From: Diphasiastrum complanatum
Taxonomy: Eukaryota; Streptophyta; Lycopodiopsida; Lycopodiales; Lycopodiaceae
Assembly (NCBI GenBank): GCA_029204225.1
Contig: CM055093.1
Span: 28,905,777-28,965,776 of the forward strand
Direction of reading: 5' to 3'
DNA length: 60,000 nt
Numbering within the stretch: the stretch's first letter is position 1; each line of letters opens with the position of its first letter. Shown here one piece after another: positions 24,036 to 35,640 of this stretch. Position numbers and translations under genes: made by a program. The notes under the pieces are model-generated. The model saw only the letters and a program-made list of their open reading frames with translations. It was not told the origin of the DNA and searched no databases.

Positions 24036-24235
24036 ACGACTGATCACCTTACTAAATCGACTATGTTTATTCGGGTATAGACCAAGTAGTTATAGAGTGT
24101 CTGTTTAGGATTTACGGTACCAAAGTGACATTATGAACATTCACGATTTGAAGTTCACTGGTCGCTTTTGGTCAGCCGTATTTGCTAAACTATAGATGAC
24201 TCTAAGTTTAAAAGGTGTTCTGATCATTGGTTGTT
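24036..24235 (+). pseudogene. Gypsy integrase core remnant
   Basis: In one frame DHLTKSTMFIRV (family pattern D-R-L-T-K-S-x-x-F-I) and, after stops and a shift, DLKFTGRFWSAVFAKL followed by a stop and MTLSL. These are the two hallmark blocks of the gypsy integrase catalytic core. The residues before DLKF are NIH, where the family has Ser-Asp-Arg, so the second catalytic Asp is lost. This identifies an otherwise anonymous element as gypsy and places pol in the + orientation. Confidence 0.8.
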
Positions 24236-24647
24236 GCCTATGTGAGGGTATCACGTTCTTTTATTGAGTATAGGACAAGAATTCGATGAATTATGATTGA
24301 TGAATCATAGTTCGAATTCTAGTTATACTTGATCGTTTAAAAGAAGGATTACTCGCATGATTAGAAGATTAGTTAAGATATGTATTCATATTTTAGCAAT
24401 CTCCTTGGAGAGGATGTTAAGTTTCAGAAAGTAGCGGATTTTCTACATGATATGCAGGAATGCTACGAATTGCACGTGAGAATGTCCACAGTGCCCAGGA
24501 TAGGGACCGACATTATGCAAATCCACGCTAGGGACCGGTAGACCAACAACCTATAAGTTAATTGTGACTATAAGAGAATTGGGGCACTTATGTGTACATG
24601 GTCATAATTAATGGTCATAGGTCTAAACACTTGATGGTGGATTTGTA

Positions 24648-24982
24648 TGGATCTATCAGTGAGTCATTGGAAAATTAGATGATGTGGCCCAGATAGGCTG
24701 CAGAGGTGTCCATTGAGGTGTCACAGTGCACTACTAGTGGTGCATGGGCCTTGGAGGGTATAAGTATACCTATTGGGCTCTCACTAGTGTATGCTTGATT
24801 GCAGGACCGGTAGCTGTATACTGCTGGTGTGATGCCTCATTCCTCTTTGTGATTGATCCATATCTTGGGGCTAGATCCGTTCGATCTAGGTTTGGTTGGG
24901 TTGGTTTGTCCACCATCAGGTTCTCTTGTGTTGCTTGTGATTGGCATGCTTAGAATAGGATCCTTGGATTGAGGACTTTACA
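24648..24982 (+). repeat. 3' LTR (335 bp)
   Basis: TGGATCTATCAGTGAG to GAGGACTTTACA, collinear with the LTR at 19305, with the TATA box at 24759 conserved. Confidence 0.9.
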
Positions 24983-25038
24983 GATGGTCATCTCTCTCTC
25001 TCTCTTTTCCTAAACCCTAAACACATACCCACACACTA

Positions 25039-26033
<995 letters not shown>

Positions 26034-26130
26034 CTAGGGTTAGGGTTAGACCTTAGGACTAGGGCTAGACCTTAGGACTAGGGCTAGACCTTAGGGTTAG
26101 GATTAGGGTTAGTGTTAGATATTAGGGTTA
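26034..26130 (+). repeat. Telomere-like TTAGGG tract with 20-bp duplications
   Basis: TAGGGTTAGGGTTAGACC followed by three ACCTTAGGACTAGGGCTAG-like units, then TTAGGGTTAGGATTAGGG. The hexamer TTAGGG predominates, not the TTTAGGG heptamer seen elsewhere in the window. Confidence 0.8.
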
Positions 26131-26671
26131 TGATGTCAGGGAACCTTAATCTGAAAAGCAAGTAGTGGACTTGATGAAACTATGTTGGAGCCTGCATGGC
26201 CATTTTGTACATAGATGCATAAAAAATTGACCCGTTTAGGAATGTTGGAATGAATCAACACGACTTAGGAACTAAAATTTGCAATGCGAGAACTTTGGCT
26301 GCTCTTGAAATGACAAATGGAATTGGAATTGGAATGGAAACTTTATGTAAACATTAGCTTGGATTAGTTAATTGAAGTTTCCATAAAGATTTGGTTTTCA
26401 TTTTTGCTTTTGATTAAGGCAAATGTAGCTTGTTGTTGTTTTCCTCTTAAGCTTGGATTGAGCTTGCAAATAGTAGGCTTGGATTGAGCTTACAAACAAT
26501 AAGATTGAATGAATAGAAGTAAATGCTTTATTTGCATTGGATGTAACAATTGAAGCATTTCTATTATTCTAATTTGAGCACTTGTTGTTGTATTTGCATA
26601 ATAGGAAAACAAACAAGCAACCCCAATGGATAAAACCAATGAAAACCCAACATTTGATCTATCAAACCCGT
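26131..26671. other. Unassigned spacer
   Basis: No gene recognised. An AAGCTTGGATTGAGCTT phrase is duplicated near 26450 and 26480. Confidence 0.4.
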
Positions 26672-26752
26672 CCGATTCTTTGGAAAAATTCGAGTCTTTG
26701 AAAAAATTCAAGTCTTCGAAAAAATCAAGTCTTCGAAAAAATTCGAGACTTT
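26672..26752 (-). repeat. Short copy of the 18-bp minisatellite
   Basis: About four units of the 14.2-15.2 kb minisatellite in reverse orientation, abutting a copia integrase remnant. It is in frame with it and gives a Lys/Ser-rich stretch. Confidence 0.8.
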
Positions 26753-26753
26753 G

Positions 26754-27280
26754 GCCGAGTGTCAACTTTCTAAGAACCTTTGGATGCACATGCTATGTCA
26801 ACATTATTCTTGATGATAGGACGAAGGAGGATCCATCTTCAAGAAGAGGTATTTTTGTTAGATATAGTGAGGTGAATAAAGCCTACAAGGTTTACATTCC
26901 GTCTAGTAACAAAGTGATTATTGGTAGAGATGTCATGTTTGAGGAGTGGAATATTTCAAAAGTGCCTTCAAGCATGATTGATGGTAGTGTGGATGGATCT
27001 AACATTCTTGATGTTGATGAAAAGGATCCTACTTGGATGGTGATGATGATGGACCTTCATCAAGTCAAAAGCAAAGGAGAACATCAAGGGAAAGGCAAGT
27101 ACCTTCAAGGCTCACATATGATCAAAAGGGTAAGCAAGTAGTTTCTGAAAATTATGTTGCTTTTCTAACCTCTTTGGATGAACCTACAAGTGTAGATCTA
27201 GTAAGGAAAGAAGAGGAGTGGATCCAAGCAATGGATCTTGAGTATCAAGCTCTTATGGAGAATGGAACATCTTTGGGAGG
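26754..27280 (+). pseudogene. Copia integrase C-terminus to RT start, fragment
   Basis: Reads VNFLRTFGCTCYVNIILDDR, EDPSSRRGIFVRYSEVNKAY, SNKVIIGRDVMFEEWN, then after a frameshift SRLTYDQKGKQVVSENYVAF, DEPTSVDLVRKEEEWIQAM and EYQALMENGT. This is the copia segment running from the end of integrase to the first motif of RT. It resembles the same stretch of the copia element at 33.4-33.9 kb, so the two may be related. It is truncated on both sides: minisatellite upstream, and loss of homology at the position of the RT Trp downstream. Confidence 0.85.
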
Positions 27281-27536
27281 ATCTTCTTGTGTAGATGATG
27301 CTATGCAATGGAATAGATGTTATCTTGCTGTAAAATCAAGTAATGGATCTGGAAAACAAAGTTTGTTCAATGACTTTGATGGTCAAGTTGAAGATCAAGA
27401 GGTTGATCTCAAAGGGCTTCAACAACACATAAAGGAAGTTGGAAATTTGGAGCTAGTCAAGAGCATCAAAGGAGAGGTAATCGACAAAGATGTATGAGGG
27501 TTCAACACCAAGAGTTTCTGATTCGAAGAGTGCCAC
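27281..27536. other. Junction segment of unknown origin
   Basis: Still open on the + strand up to 27497 (VDDAMQWNRCYLAV and following), but without a motif I can assign. Confidence 0.35.
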
Positions 27537-28400
27537 AACTTTTTGGATGACTATTTGGCAAGACTCTCAAGAAAGCTATTCGAGAAATCTGTAGAAAAAA
27601 ATCAAAAGATGGTATGATGATCGAAAAGAGTCTGATGAATTCCAGAAGACCTACAAGAAAGGAGACAGAGGGGGGCAAAGAAAGTAGCTGTTGAAGAATA
27701 ACCCAAACTCAGCAGCCTCGTGAACACCTTACGACCACAACCCTCCTGAAGGATCATGATGCTGCTAAATAGCGACGAGCAGCTTCAAGAGTACCTAAGG
27801 GCACCATGCTAGAAAAGGGTCGACCCCTACTATGTGCCAATCAAGAGAGGAGACCCTCGGGAAAGAACGAGACCAGCCAAGCAACAGGTCAATTGGCCTA
27901 TAATTCCAAGAGTTGACTCAAGCTCATCTCATGAAAAGTATCGAGCCGTGCTACTAAAGTTTGGATATGCCTATAGGGGAAGTGTAGATACCATAGTCCG
28001 AGAAAGCGCAACCTATTGTTTATCCATAGCCTTTCTTGTGACATTGGAGTGCTACTAGGATAAAGGGCTACCACCCATAAGGTTGGACGTTAATCAACTT
28101 TTGCAAATGGAAGACACACATCTAATGTTGGCAAGGCTTTATTTCCGAGCAACATTTTCTTCTAGTCAGTACGTACAAATGATCGAGAAGTGGTATGAAA
28201 ATAAGTTCATACTTGGAATGAAGCCGTACTTGGGTCCTATTCCATTGGGCGTAAAAACAAGATTCATCATATTTGAAGCCATCGGAAGAAAGGTCGGCTA
28301 CAAGAAAACTCTTGACCGAAGGAAAGCTGAAAAAGACAAACAAGAGATCTCAGTTATGCAAGGCTATCCTACTAAGATGTTGTGACATTGAAGCTTGCCG
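27537..28400 (+). pseudogene. Conserved retroelement accessory C-terminal domain, copy 2
   Basis: One frame carries FLDDYLARLSRKLFEKS, LRPQPS, LQEYLRAPC, KRVDPYYVPIK, QQVNWPIIPRVDSSS, IVRESATYCLSIAFLV, DKGLPPIRLDVNQLL, HLMLARLYFRATFSSSQYV and GVKTRFIIFEAIGRK. Each block has a counterpart in the same order at 5838-6610. Interruptions include TGA at 27747, TAG at 27810 and TAG at 28056; at two of these copy 1 keeps a Trp. Nucleotide similarity continues beyond the coding part to the polypurine tract (GGGAGGATAA) at about 28519. The function is unknown. Copy 1 is fused to a gypsy element, so I infer a shared retroelement accessory protein. Confidence 0.7.
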
Positions 28401-28528
28401 AGAACACGATAATGAAACCAATAAGTTATTGGTTTTACGTAGGCAAGCGCAGATCTATGCCTTTCCAAGAACGACACGTCAAAGTTGAAACAATGCAGTG
28501 AGACCTGCAACACTATAAGGGAGGATAA

Positions 28529-28719
28529 TGTCCGTCGACGACTTTGGTCTAGGTTATCAGTTGAGCTCTTCTCCTCTTGCTATCACATGGCATGGCTTGG
28601 GGGCTAGATCCAGGAGGATTCTCCAGGAGGGATCTAGGATTGGTTGGGTGATTTTGCTCCATAGTCTCTCTTGTGTTTTCCTATCCTCATCTAAGGTGTT
28701 TTCCCTAGTGGTCTTTACA
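28529..28719 (+). mobile_element. Short LTR shared between two element bodies
   Basis: Starts TGTCCGTCG directly after a polypurine tract and ends GTCTTTACA just before a PBS, so it behaves as a 3' LTR for the left body and a 5' LTR for the right one. Its 3' half (GGGGCTAGATCC, GATCTAGGATTGGTTGGGT) resembles the LTRs at 19305 and 24648. At 191 bp it is shorter than those, perhaps through internal deletion. Confidence 0.65.
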
Positions 28720-28720
28720 T

Positions 28721-28733
28721 TGGTATCAGAGCC
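28721..28733 (+). promoter_or_regulatory. Primer binding site (initiator-Met tRNA)
   Basis: TGGTATCAGAGCC one base after the LTR end. Confidence 0.9.
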
Positions 28734-31334
28734 GACTGAGATGTGATTTTGGATGGGATGGAGAGGAATTCTACATCAAATTGGAATTGGAACGCACTTG
28801 GATTTACGTCCCGGATGGAGTGCTGTTTTTTCAAGGGAAATTGGGTTTGGATTCACTAATTCATCTAAAGCATGCTTTTCAAACTTGGTGGTAGAGTGCT
28901 CTTCTCCTTGTTTGATTTTTTTTTTAGAGATGTTGTGGATTAGTGTGGAATCATACTTATTTTCAAGAAGCCTTGAAATTTTTTTCACTTGAAGTAGAAT
29001 GATCTGCATGAGTCGATCCACTTCTTAGTCTATCTATTTTTTGAATGAACAATTTGCATGAATCCATAATGTTTTGACAGATTAAATTCAGGTTAGTAGC
29101 AGATGGTTTGTTGATAGAGACTAGTGTGAATCACTGTATCCTGAATGAATAAACTAATTGTTGCTGGGAATCTGGAATTTAATGTTTGCATGTAGAGGAT
29201 TTGAGCTTTTTACTAGACTGATCCTCTTGTGTTCCATGCAAATATGAAAAACATAGAATGGAAATGGCAAGTTGCCCATTCTCTGGGAAAACAGATGTAG
29301 ATTCCGATTAGGGATGCATGCAGTTAAAACCCTGTGAAGCCTTCCTTGGAATGTGCTCACTGCTTCTGAAGAGTGGTAGCCCTGTGGTTTGAACCTAGAA
29401 ACAAGCTTTGAATCCTTCTTCCAAAAACTCGTTTTTAACCTTTGGTGATCTCTAGACAACTGTTAATGGTGTTAGTCCGCTGAGGACTTCTTTGAAAGCT
29501 ATACCTGCAGCAGACAAAAACAGGTAAACTACTGTTACAGATGATCGATTGAACTTTTGGATGCTTGCATATGACAGTCTCTGCTCATTACTCTTGTATT
29601 TTGAATGTTTGCTAAGAAGGGTAAATGTGTGTTACTTTACCAAATGCATTAGGTTAGGTTGCAGCCTGGAAACAGACCTGTTTCCCAGTGAAGGTCGCAA
29701 TGTAGAGATGCCAGGAGATGTAGATGAACACGTTTGTTTTTTTTGACGCCCTGATTGGCAACTGAGGACAGATGCTAGCAGATTCTGAGGGAGCTGTTTC
29801 TGTGGGTTTAGAAACCGTAGGTAGGATCAAACTAGCGAGATCTTGAAGCCACGAGGGAGCAGGATAATTCCTTGATTACTCTGCGACAGATCTGTCACGT
29901 TTGGAGGAACGTTGATCATGTAGTAAAGCCCATCGCGATGTAGCTGTTTGAAACAAATGGCTCTAAATGTGTGCGTGCTGGGTGGTGAAACCCTTAGGGC
30001 TTTGTATGGATCATGCTTGTGTGAGGAGGCTATTGCATGTTGCATGCCATTAACCGGGTTTTTTGAAAGCCTACCATGATAGCTTTCCAAATGGTGAAAT
30101 CCCTCTACACCCACAATTGGGAATGGAATCACCAATACTCCAAAGTTTTTTTGAAAATTATTAAAGAAATAATTTTATTTTCCTAACTAATATGTCTATG
30201 ATTGGATCCATGGATTTAGGATTGGCAATAAAATATCGTTTTTCATGGTAATTTTCTCAGGCAAGTGCCCAATATGTGAAAATTAGATTTTCTCAGGCAA
30301 GTGCCCAATAAGTGGAAATTAGATTTCCTGGTAAGTGCCCAGTAAGTGGAAATTAGATCTAACGATTTAACTTTAGAATAAGATTACTCCCAATAAGGTG
30401 AGTTAAATGGTTTTTTTGGGTTCTTCCTTTTGGACTCGGTGGTACACCGATAGGCTTATCTTAAATGATTTTGATCTTTAGGATTGGGCAAATTAAAGCT
30501 TTTCGTACACTTGTTAAAATGAATAAATGGAATACGGTCGTAATTTTTGGGAGGTAACTCTATATTCGATTAAAAAACAAGTGTATCGAATATCGTAAAG
30601 AGTACTCAGAACCAGATTTTATTGATTTTCCATTGATTCAGACAACTTTAACGAAGTAATGAAAATGAACTGGTGTGGTCAAAAGGGAAGTAGCCTAACA
30701 TTTACTTGTGTCAAGGGGATTTTCAGTGCCTTCGCTGATGAAATTTTTCGGATGACCGAAAAGAAATCTAAGGGAGGAAGAAAATGTGACACCTGAGTAG
30801 GTAAATGTGATAGTGTTGTGTAATTTGGATTGGTTAATAATCCCTGTATGGAAATTGCACAGCGCCAATTTATTGAATTCATTAAGTTGAATTTATTTTG
30901 GATATCTATAGGACCATGAGTAAACCCTATTTGTTATTGGAAATTGTGACATTGGAACGAGAATGATACTTGGTTCACATTTGTATTGTAAAGAGCCTTA
31001 TTCCTAAGAGTTGGAACTCTCAGCAGATGGTAGGAATTTGGGAGTATAGTACCAACCAGATGGGTTGTTTATGTGACGGTAAAGCCATGTGCGGATTCTT
31101 GTTAAATCACAATTTTGTTAATGGGTTATTGCAATTCCTTAGGAACAAATTTGGGGGTACTCAAGTATTTGGTGGAATAGATATGTGCATATCTGGTATT
31201 GGAAATCCAGATAGAGTTTTTAGATCTTTGGATTATCGGATAATGTGGTTAAAGATCTTCTTGAAGGAATTGAATTCCTTGTACCATTTCGGATATAGAT
31301 ACTGGATATCTATTGGTATATACTTCAACGTTTT
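28734..31334 (+). other. Decayed interior of a second gypsy-type element
   Basis: About 2.6 kb downstream of the PBS with no intact frame. Its position fits a decayed gag-protease region, because an RT remnant follows at 31335. No individual motif can be assigned. Confidence 0.45.
30251..30359 (+). repeat. Three tandem units of about 36 bp
   Basis: Units built on TTCTCAGGCAAGTGCCCA plus ATAAGTGGAAATTAGAT, the third slightly shorter. Confidence 0.85.
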
Positions 31335-31475
31335 GAATTCTTAATGGCTCCTTTGGGTTTTTGATGAATACGCTTGGATTATTTCAACTGATTATGAACG
31401 AGATTTCTCGTCCATACTGGGGTCAATGCCTAGTAGTATTCTAAGATGATATTGTCGACTACTATGAAAACTTAA
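31335..31475 (+). pseudogene. Gypsy reverse transcriptase remnant around the active site
   Basis: Frames read LMAPLGF, then NTLGLFQLIMNEISRPYWGQ and CLVVF, a stop and DDIVDYYEN. This matches the gypsy RT blocks that normally read as M-P-F-G-L, F-Q-x-x-M-N and Y-x-D-D-I, with the residue before DD changed to a stop. It confirms that the body downstream of the PBS at 28721 is gypsy. Confidence 0.75.
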
Positions 31476-31722
31476 GGGAATGGAGAATTCAATAGTTGGA
31501 GGTATCTTTCTAGAAAATGGTTGAAGATTGGACCCTATATTGGATATATGATGGTCAGATAGTCTTTTTGATTTTCTGATGGTCGAATCTAAAAGCAAAG
31601 GGCTTTCTTGGAGAGAAAACTGGTGGTACGGATTTGGAATTTATGAGATACCATTGAGGGATCCGGATCTATATCTCATAATCTCTCCAAATACCCTAAC
31701 AAGTTTAACCAATGGTTTCAAC

Positions 31723-32207
31723 TGTTAGCATTACTATTAATGTAAATACTACTCACTAGCCTACAGATCATTCTCACACAAGAATTTCTTCTTTGAAATC
31801 ACTGATGTCATTAAATGATGGATGGATGTAGTTCTACCTCGAGCTATCTCAAACTCCATAAATATGTGTAGCTCTCCTCATAATTTTTGATGAAGAACCA
31901 AAGCTTTGTAGCTATCTCTTGCCATTTTGGATCCACACAAATTTTGCTTGTTATCTCTCTATCTTTCTCTCTCTAACTCGTGTTGAGGCTAATGCTAATA
32001 CACTGATGTCTTGTACTTTTGCTCATTTATGATTTATTGCTTTCATTCTCTAATGCTTAGCATGCTAAATTGTGATTAAGCCATAACTTCTGTACTAGAT
32101 CTTGCTAATCAATCTAGAATCAGGTTTCTGTGCTAATCATAAAGCTTAATTAGATCTATCATACTTGCGGATCTTCCCCACACGTGTGAATTCTGAAAGT
32201 TTTGTCA
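31723..32207 (+). repeat. Copia 5' LTR (about 485 bp)
   Basis: TGTTAGCATTACTATTAATG to TTTTGTCA, directly abutting the PBS. A TATA-like CATAAATATG lies near 31857. No second copy is found in the window, so the start is inferred from TG and composition. Confidence 0.7.
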
Positions 32208-32220
32208 TGGTATCAGAGCC
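32208..32220 (+). promoter_or_regulatory. Primer binding site (initiator-Met tRNA)
   Basis: TGGTATCAGAGCC immediately after the LTR. Confidence 0.92.
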
Positions 32221-32250
32221 AAATTGAGCTTTGCATGTTGACATCTTTGA

Positions 32251-35159
32251 TTGTACAAAAAATTGAGAGCTAAATCAAGCAAAAAAGCAGTTTTCCACTT
32301 TTTCTCACCTTTCTCTAATGTGTGTTCATCACCTTTCAAGAAAGATGGAGCTTGGTACATAGATAGTGGAGCTTCTTCACATATGTGTTGTTCAAAGGAG
32401 TCTTTTGACTCAATTGTACCTTACAAAGGACTTAAGAGATCTATTTACACTGCTAATGATCATGAGTGCTGTATAGAAGGAATTGGCAACATTCCATTGA
32501 AACTTGCTTCTTCAAAAGTTCTTGCACTTTCTAATGTTCTTTTCATTCCAAAACTTACAAAGAATTTGATTAGTGTGGGAAAGTTGCTTGATAATGGTTG
32601 TGATGTAAAGTTCAACTTCAATACTTGCTTTATCAAGAAAAATGATGAGATCCTAGCTGATGGATCTAGATGTGGTGGAATTTTTAAGTTGAATTCTTAT
32701 GAGAATGCAAACCTTTGTGAAGTTGCTTTGTTATCTAAGGAGGAGTTGTGGCATAGAAGGTTGGACATCCTAACTTTAAATCTATGTCTTCTATGGTCAA
32801 GAAAGCGAAGGCTATTGGCCTTCCAAAATCTCTTTCCATAGATTTAAAGTCTTGTGAGGCTTCTGCTATTGCAAAATCACATAGAAAGCCATATCATAAG
32901 TATTTTATCAAGACTACTCATCATTTGGAGCTTAGACACTCGGATGTTCATTTTTCCTCTTCTAAAAGTATTGGTGGTGCAACATGTTTTGTCACCTTTA
33001 TTGATGACTTTACTAGATATACTTGGTTGTATCTACTTTCTTCAAAGGCTATGGTATTTGGTCACTTCCTAATCTTTAAAGCTTATGTTGAGAAACAGTT
33101 TTTTTTCAAAGTTAAGGCTTTAAGATGTGATGGAGGAGGTGAATACATCTCCAACAAGTTTCATGAATACTTTGAAGGTGAAGGAATAAAGAGAGAGTTT
33201 TCTTGTGCTTATTCTCCATCTCAAAATGGAGTTGTTGAGAGGAAAAATAGATCTTTATGTGAATGTGCTAAAGCAATTCGAGTTGAAGCTTCTTTGCCTA
33301 TTGAATATTGGGGTGAAGCTATAAATTGTGCAAACTATTTGTGCAATAGATAACCTCACAATGCACTTGCTGGAAAATCACCTTTTGAAGTCTTGTTTAA
33401 GAAGAAACCTAAGGTAGATCACCTTAGAGTTTTTGGTTGTGCTTGCTTTGTTCATGTGCCCTTGGAAACAAGAAAAAGAGATGATCCAAATTCTATTAAA
33501 GGGATCATGGTTGGATATGCATTTAACAAGAAAGCTTACAGAATCTATGTTCCCTCTACCTCAACTACAATTGAGAATAGGGATGTTATATTCCATGAGG
33601 ATCAAAAATACATTCTTGAGGAGGCCGAGTTCAAAGATTCTCACAAGGATACTCCAATCATCACCCTTGAAGACTATCATGGAGAGATGGGACCGAGAAT
33701 TGAGGAGGAGTCACCTCGAATCTTTTCACCAAGGAGATCTCAAAGAGAAAGATCCGAGCCTAGGAGGCTTACTTATGAAGATAGAGGCAAGCAAGTGGAA
33801 ATCAACTCCACTAGTTGTGCTTATTTTATTTCACATGAGGAGCCAAAGGATGTATATAATAGAGTCAATTCAAAGGAATGGTACCTTGCCATGAAGGAGG
33901 AATATGATGCTTTGATGGCCAACAAGACATGGGAGCTTGTGGATCTTCCATCCAACAAGCATACCATTGGTTGCATTATGAGGAGACTTTTGCACCAGTT
34001 GCAAAGATGGTATCGATTAGAATCATAATTTCTATTGCTTGTTTTTTCAATTGGCAAGTTCTTCAATTAGATGTCTTTAATGCATTTTTTAAATGGATAT
34101 CTAGAAGAAAAGATTTATATGGATTAGCCTATTGGGTTCATCCATGACAAAGACAAAGTTTGCTTGCTCTTCAAAAGTCTATATGGACTAAAGTAAGTTC
34201 CAAGATCATGGTATTCTCGACTTAACACCTTTCTTGAGTCACAAGGATTTAATTTTAGTAACTATGATCCTTCCTTGTATGTCAAGTTTTTTTATAAAGA
34301 TATTGTCATCCTTCTTATTTATGGTGATGATATCATTCTAACAAGAAGTAGTATCAAGTTAGTTGAGGAAACCAAGATTGCACTTGGAAAAGAGTTCAAG
34401 ATGCAAGATCTTGGAAAAATTCACTACATACTAGGATTAGAGATTGACTTTCTTAAAGATAAAGCTTTTGTATGTCAACCCAAGTATGCTCTTTCAATGT
34501 TAAAAAAGTTCAATATGTTAGATTGTAAGAGTATAGAAACTCCTATGGAACAAAATGTAAAGACCCTAACAAAGGTGATGAAAGATCCTTCGTGGACATC
34601 ACACTTTTTAGGAGTCTTATAGGCTCCTTAATTTGGCTCACAATAACTAGACCTGATTTAAGATTTAGTGTTCATAAGTTGAGCCAGGCTACTATCTATC
34701 ATTGGAAAATGGCCAAGAGAGTGCTTAGATATATATCTTCAACTTTTAATTAAGATCTTTCTATTGTTGGTTCTGACTCGGATTTTGCAAGTGATAGAGC
34801 AGATCAAAAATCTACAAGTGCTTATGTCATATATCTTGGAGGAAACTTGATATCTTGTTTCCAAAAAGCAAGATACGGTATCACTCTCATCATGTGAAGC
34901 TGAAACAACAAAGGAAGTGCTTTGGATCAAGACGTTACTAGTGGAGCTAGAGATAATCATGGAAGAGGATCTACCTATGATCATGTGCGACAACATTTCA
35001 GCCCAAGCCCTTGCCAACAACCCGATATTCTATGCAAGGAGCAAGCATATCGAAGTTGCACATCACTTCGTGAGAGAGAAGCTCATTAGAGGGAAAATCT
35101 ACTTGGAGCAAATCAACACTTCATCTTGTATTGCTGATATGCTCACCAAACCTTCCTAG
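32251..35159 (+). pseudogene. Copia pol: protease, integrase, RT, RNase H
   Basis: Protease starts at WYIDSGASSHMCC. Pre-integrase EELWHRRLD is followed by a shift near 32775. Integrase has ELRHSDVHF, FVTFIDDFTRYTWLYL, LRCDGGGEYISNKF, NGVVERKNRSLCE and EYWGEA, then a TAA at 33351 and the C-terminal block. RT begins at EEYDALMANKTWELVDLP, then roughly 45 codons are missing near 33975. It resumes at YEETFAPVAKMVSIRI and QLDVFNAFF, with the catalytic motif changed to YGDD (IYGDDIILT; copia usually YVDD). RNase H ends with DNISAQALANNP, KHIEVAHHFVREKL and IADMLTKPS. Frameshifts lie near 34100, 34620 and 34880. All domains are recognisable, but none is in an unbroken polyprotein. Confidence 0.92.
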
Positions 35160-35183
35160 TTGTAAAATGATGCAAAGAAGATT

Positions 35184-35640
35184 TCAACCTTTGGATCTCC
35201 TTCTTGAACATCTCATTTTCTTCCAAACAAGTTTCAATTTTGTAGATTTTTCATCGCACTCCTTTGATATTTGCTTTGATTCCTCTTCCAAATAATGCAT
35301 TATTTGCATTGAATGTGCATTCCCATAGAGCATCAAATTCTCACAGTAATCCAAAAGGCCATTTTTGCCATGACACATATAGATTATTAATTGACTCACC
35401 AAATGAAAATCCGGATGTTGCAATGAACATGGATCAATAGGATACACTACTTCTGATGACCATAAATCTACATGCTTTAGCTTTTCTTCCCTGTATCGGA
35501 TCATATCAGAAGTTGACAATTTGGGTTGCTTTGAATTTCTTGTCCAGAGTGGAGCATATTCTGGTGACAGATCCACATGAATTCTCTTAAATATGCCAAG
35601 AGAATGATTATGGCTTATGGTGAATTACTTTTGTATTCTG
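35184..35640 (-). CDS. Unrecognised open frame, possible gene fragment
   Basis: A - strand frame open from about 35634 to 35184 encodes a balanced, non-repetitive sequence with VDLSPEYAPLWTRNSK, MIRYREEKLKHVDLWSSEVV, FHLVSQLIIYMCHGKNG and YCENLMLYGN, ending in a basic tail. There is no convincing ATG start; the segment from 35576 begins at a GTG. Composition is more gene-like than the surroundings. I do not recognise the family. It lies 25 bp after the copia RNase H end, so it could be a host exon fragment at the truncation point or chance. Confidence 0.3.

Larger units (their letters stand above)
19305..24982 (+). mobile_element. LTR retrotransposon with decayed gypsy interior
   Basis: The element is bounded by two direct LTRs (19305-19640 and 24648-24982), both starting TG and ending CA, with a PBS complementary to initiator-Met tRNA next to the first. 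The internal 5.0 kb has no long open frame. Only a shredded gypsy integrase is recognisable near its 3' end, which gives the domain order of gypsy. The LTRs differ at roughly 17 of 336 positions by manual count. No exact target duplication is visible. I infer trans-mobilisation of a defective family. Confidence 0.85.
31723..35160 (+). mobile_element. Ty1/copia element, 5' LTR and pol, truncated at 3' end
   Basis: 5' LTR, PBS and copia-order protease, integrase, RT and RNase H. There is no gag between the PBS and the protease, and no 3' LTR after RNase H, whose last motif ends at 35159. The copy is deleted at both functional ends. Confidence 0.85.
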
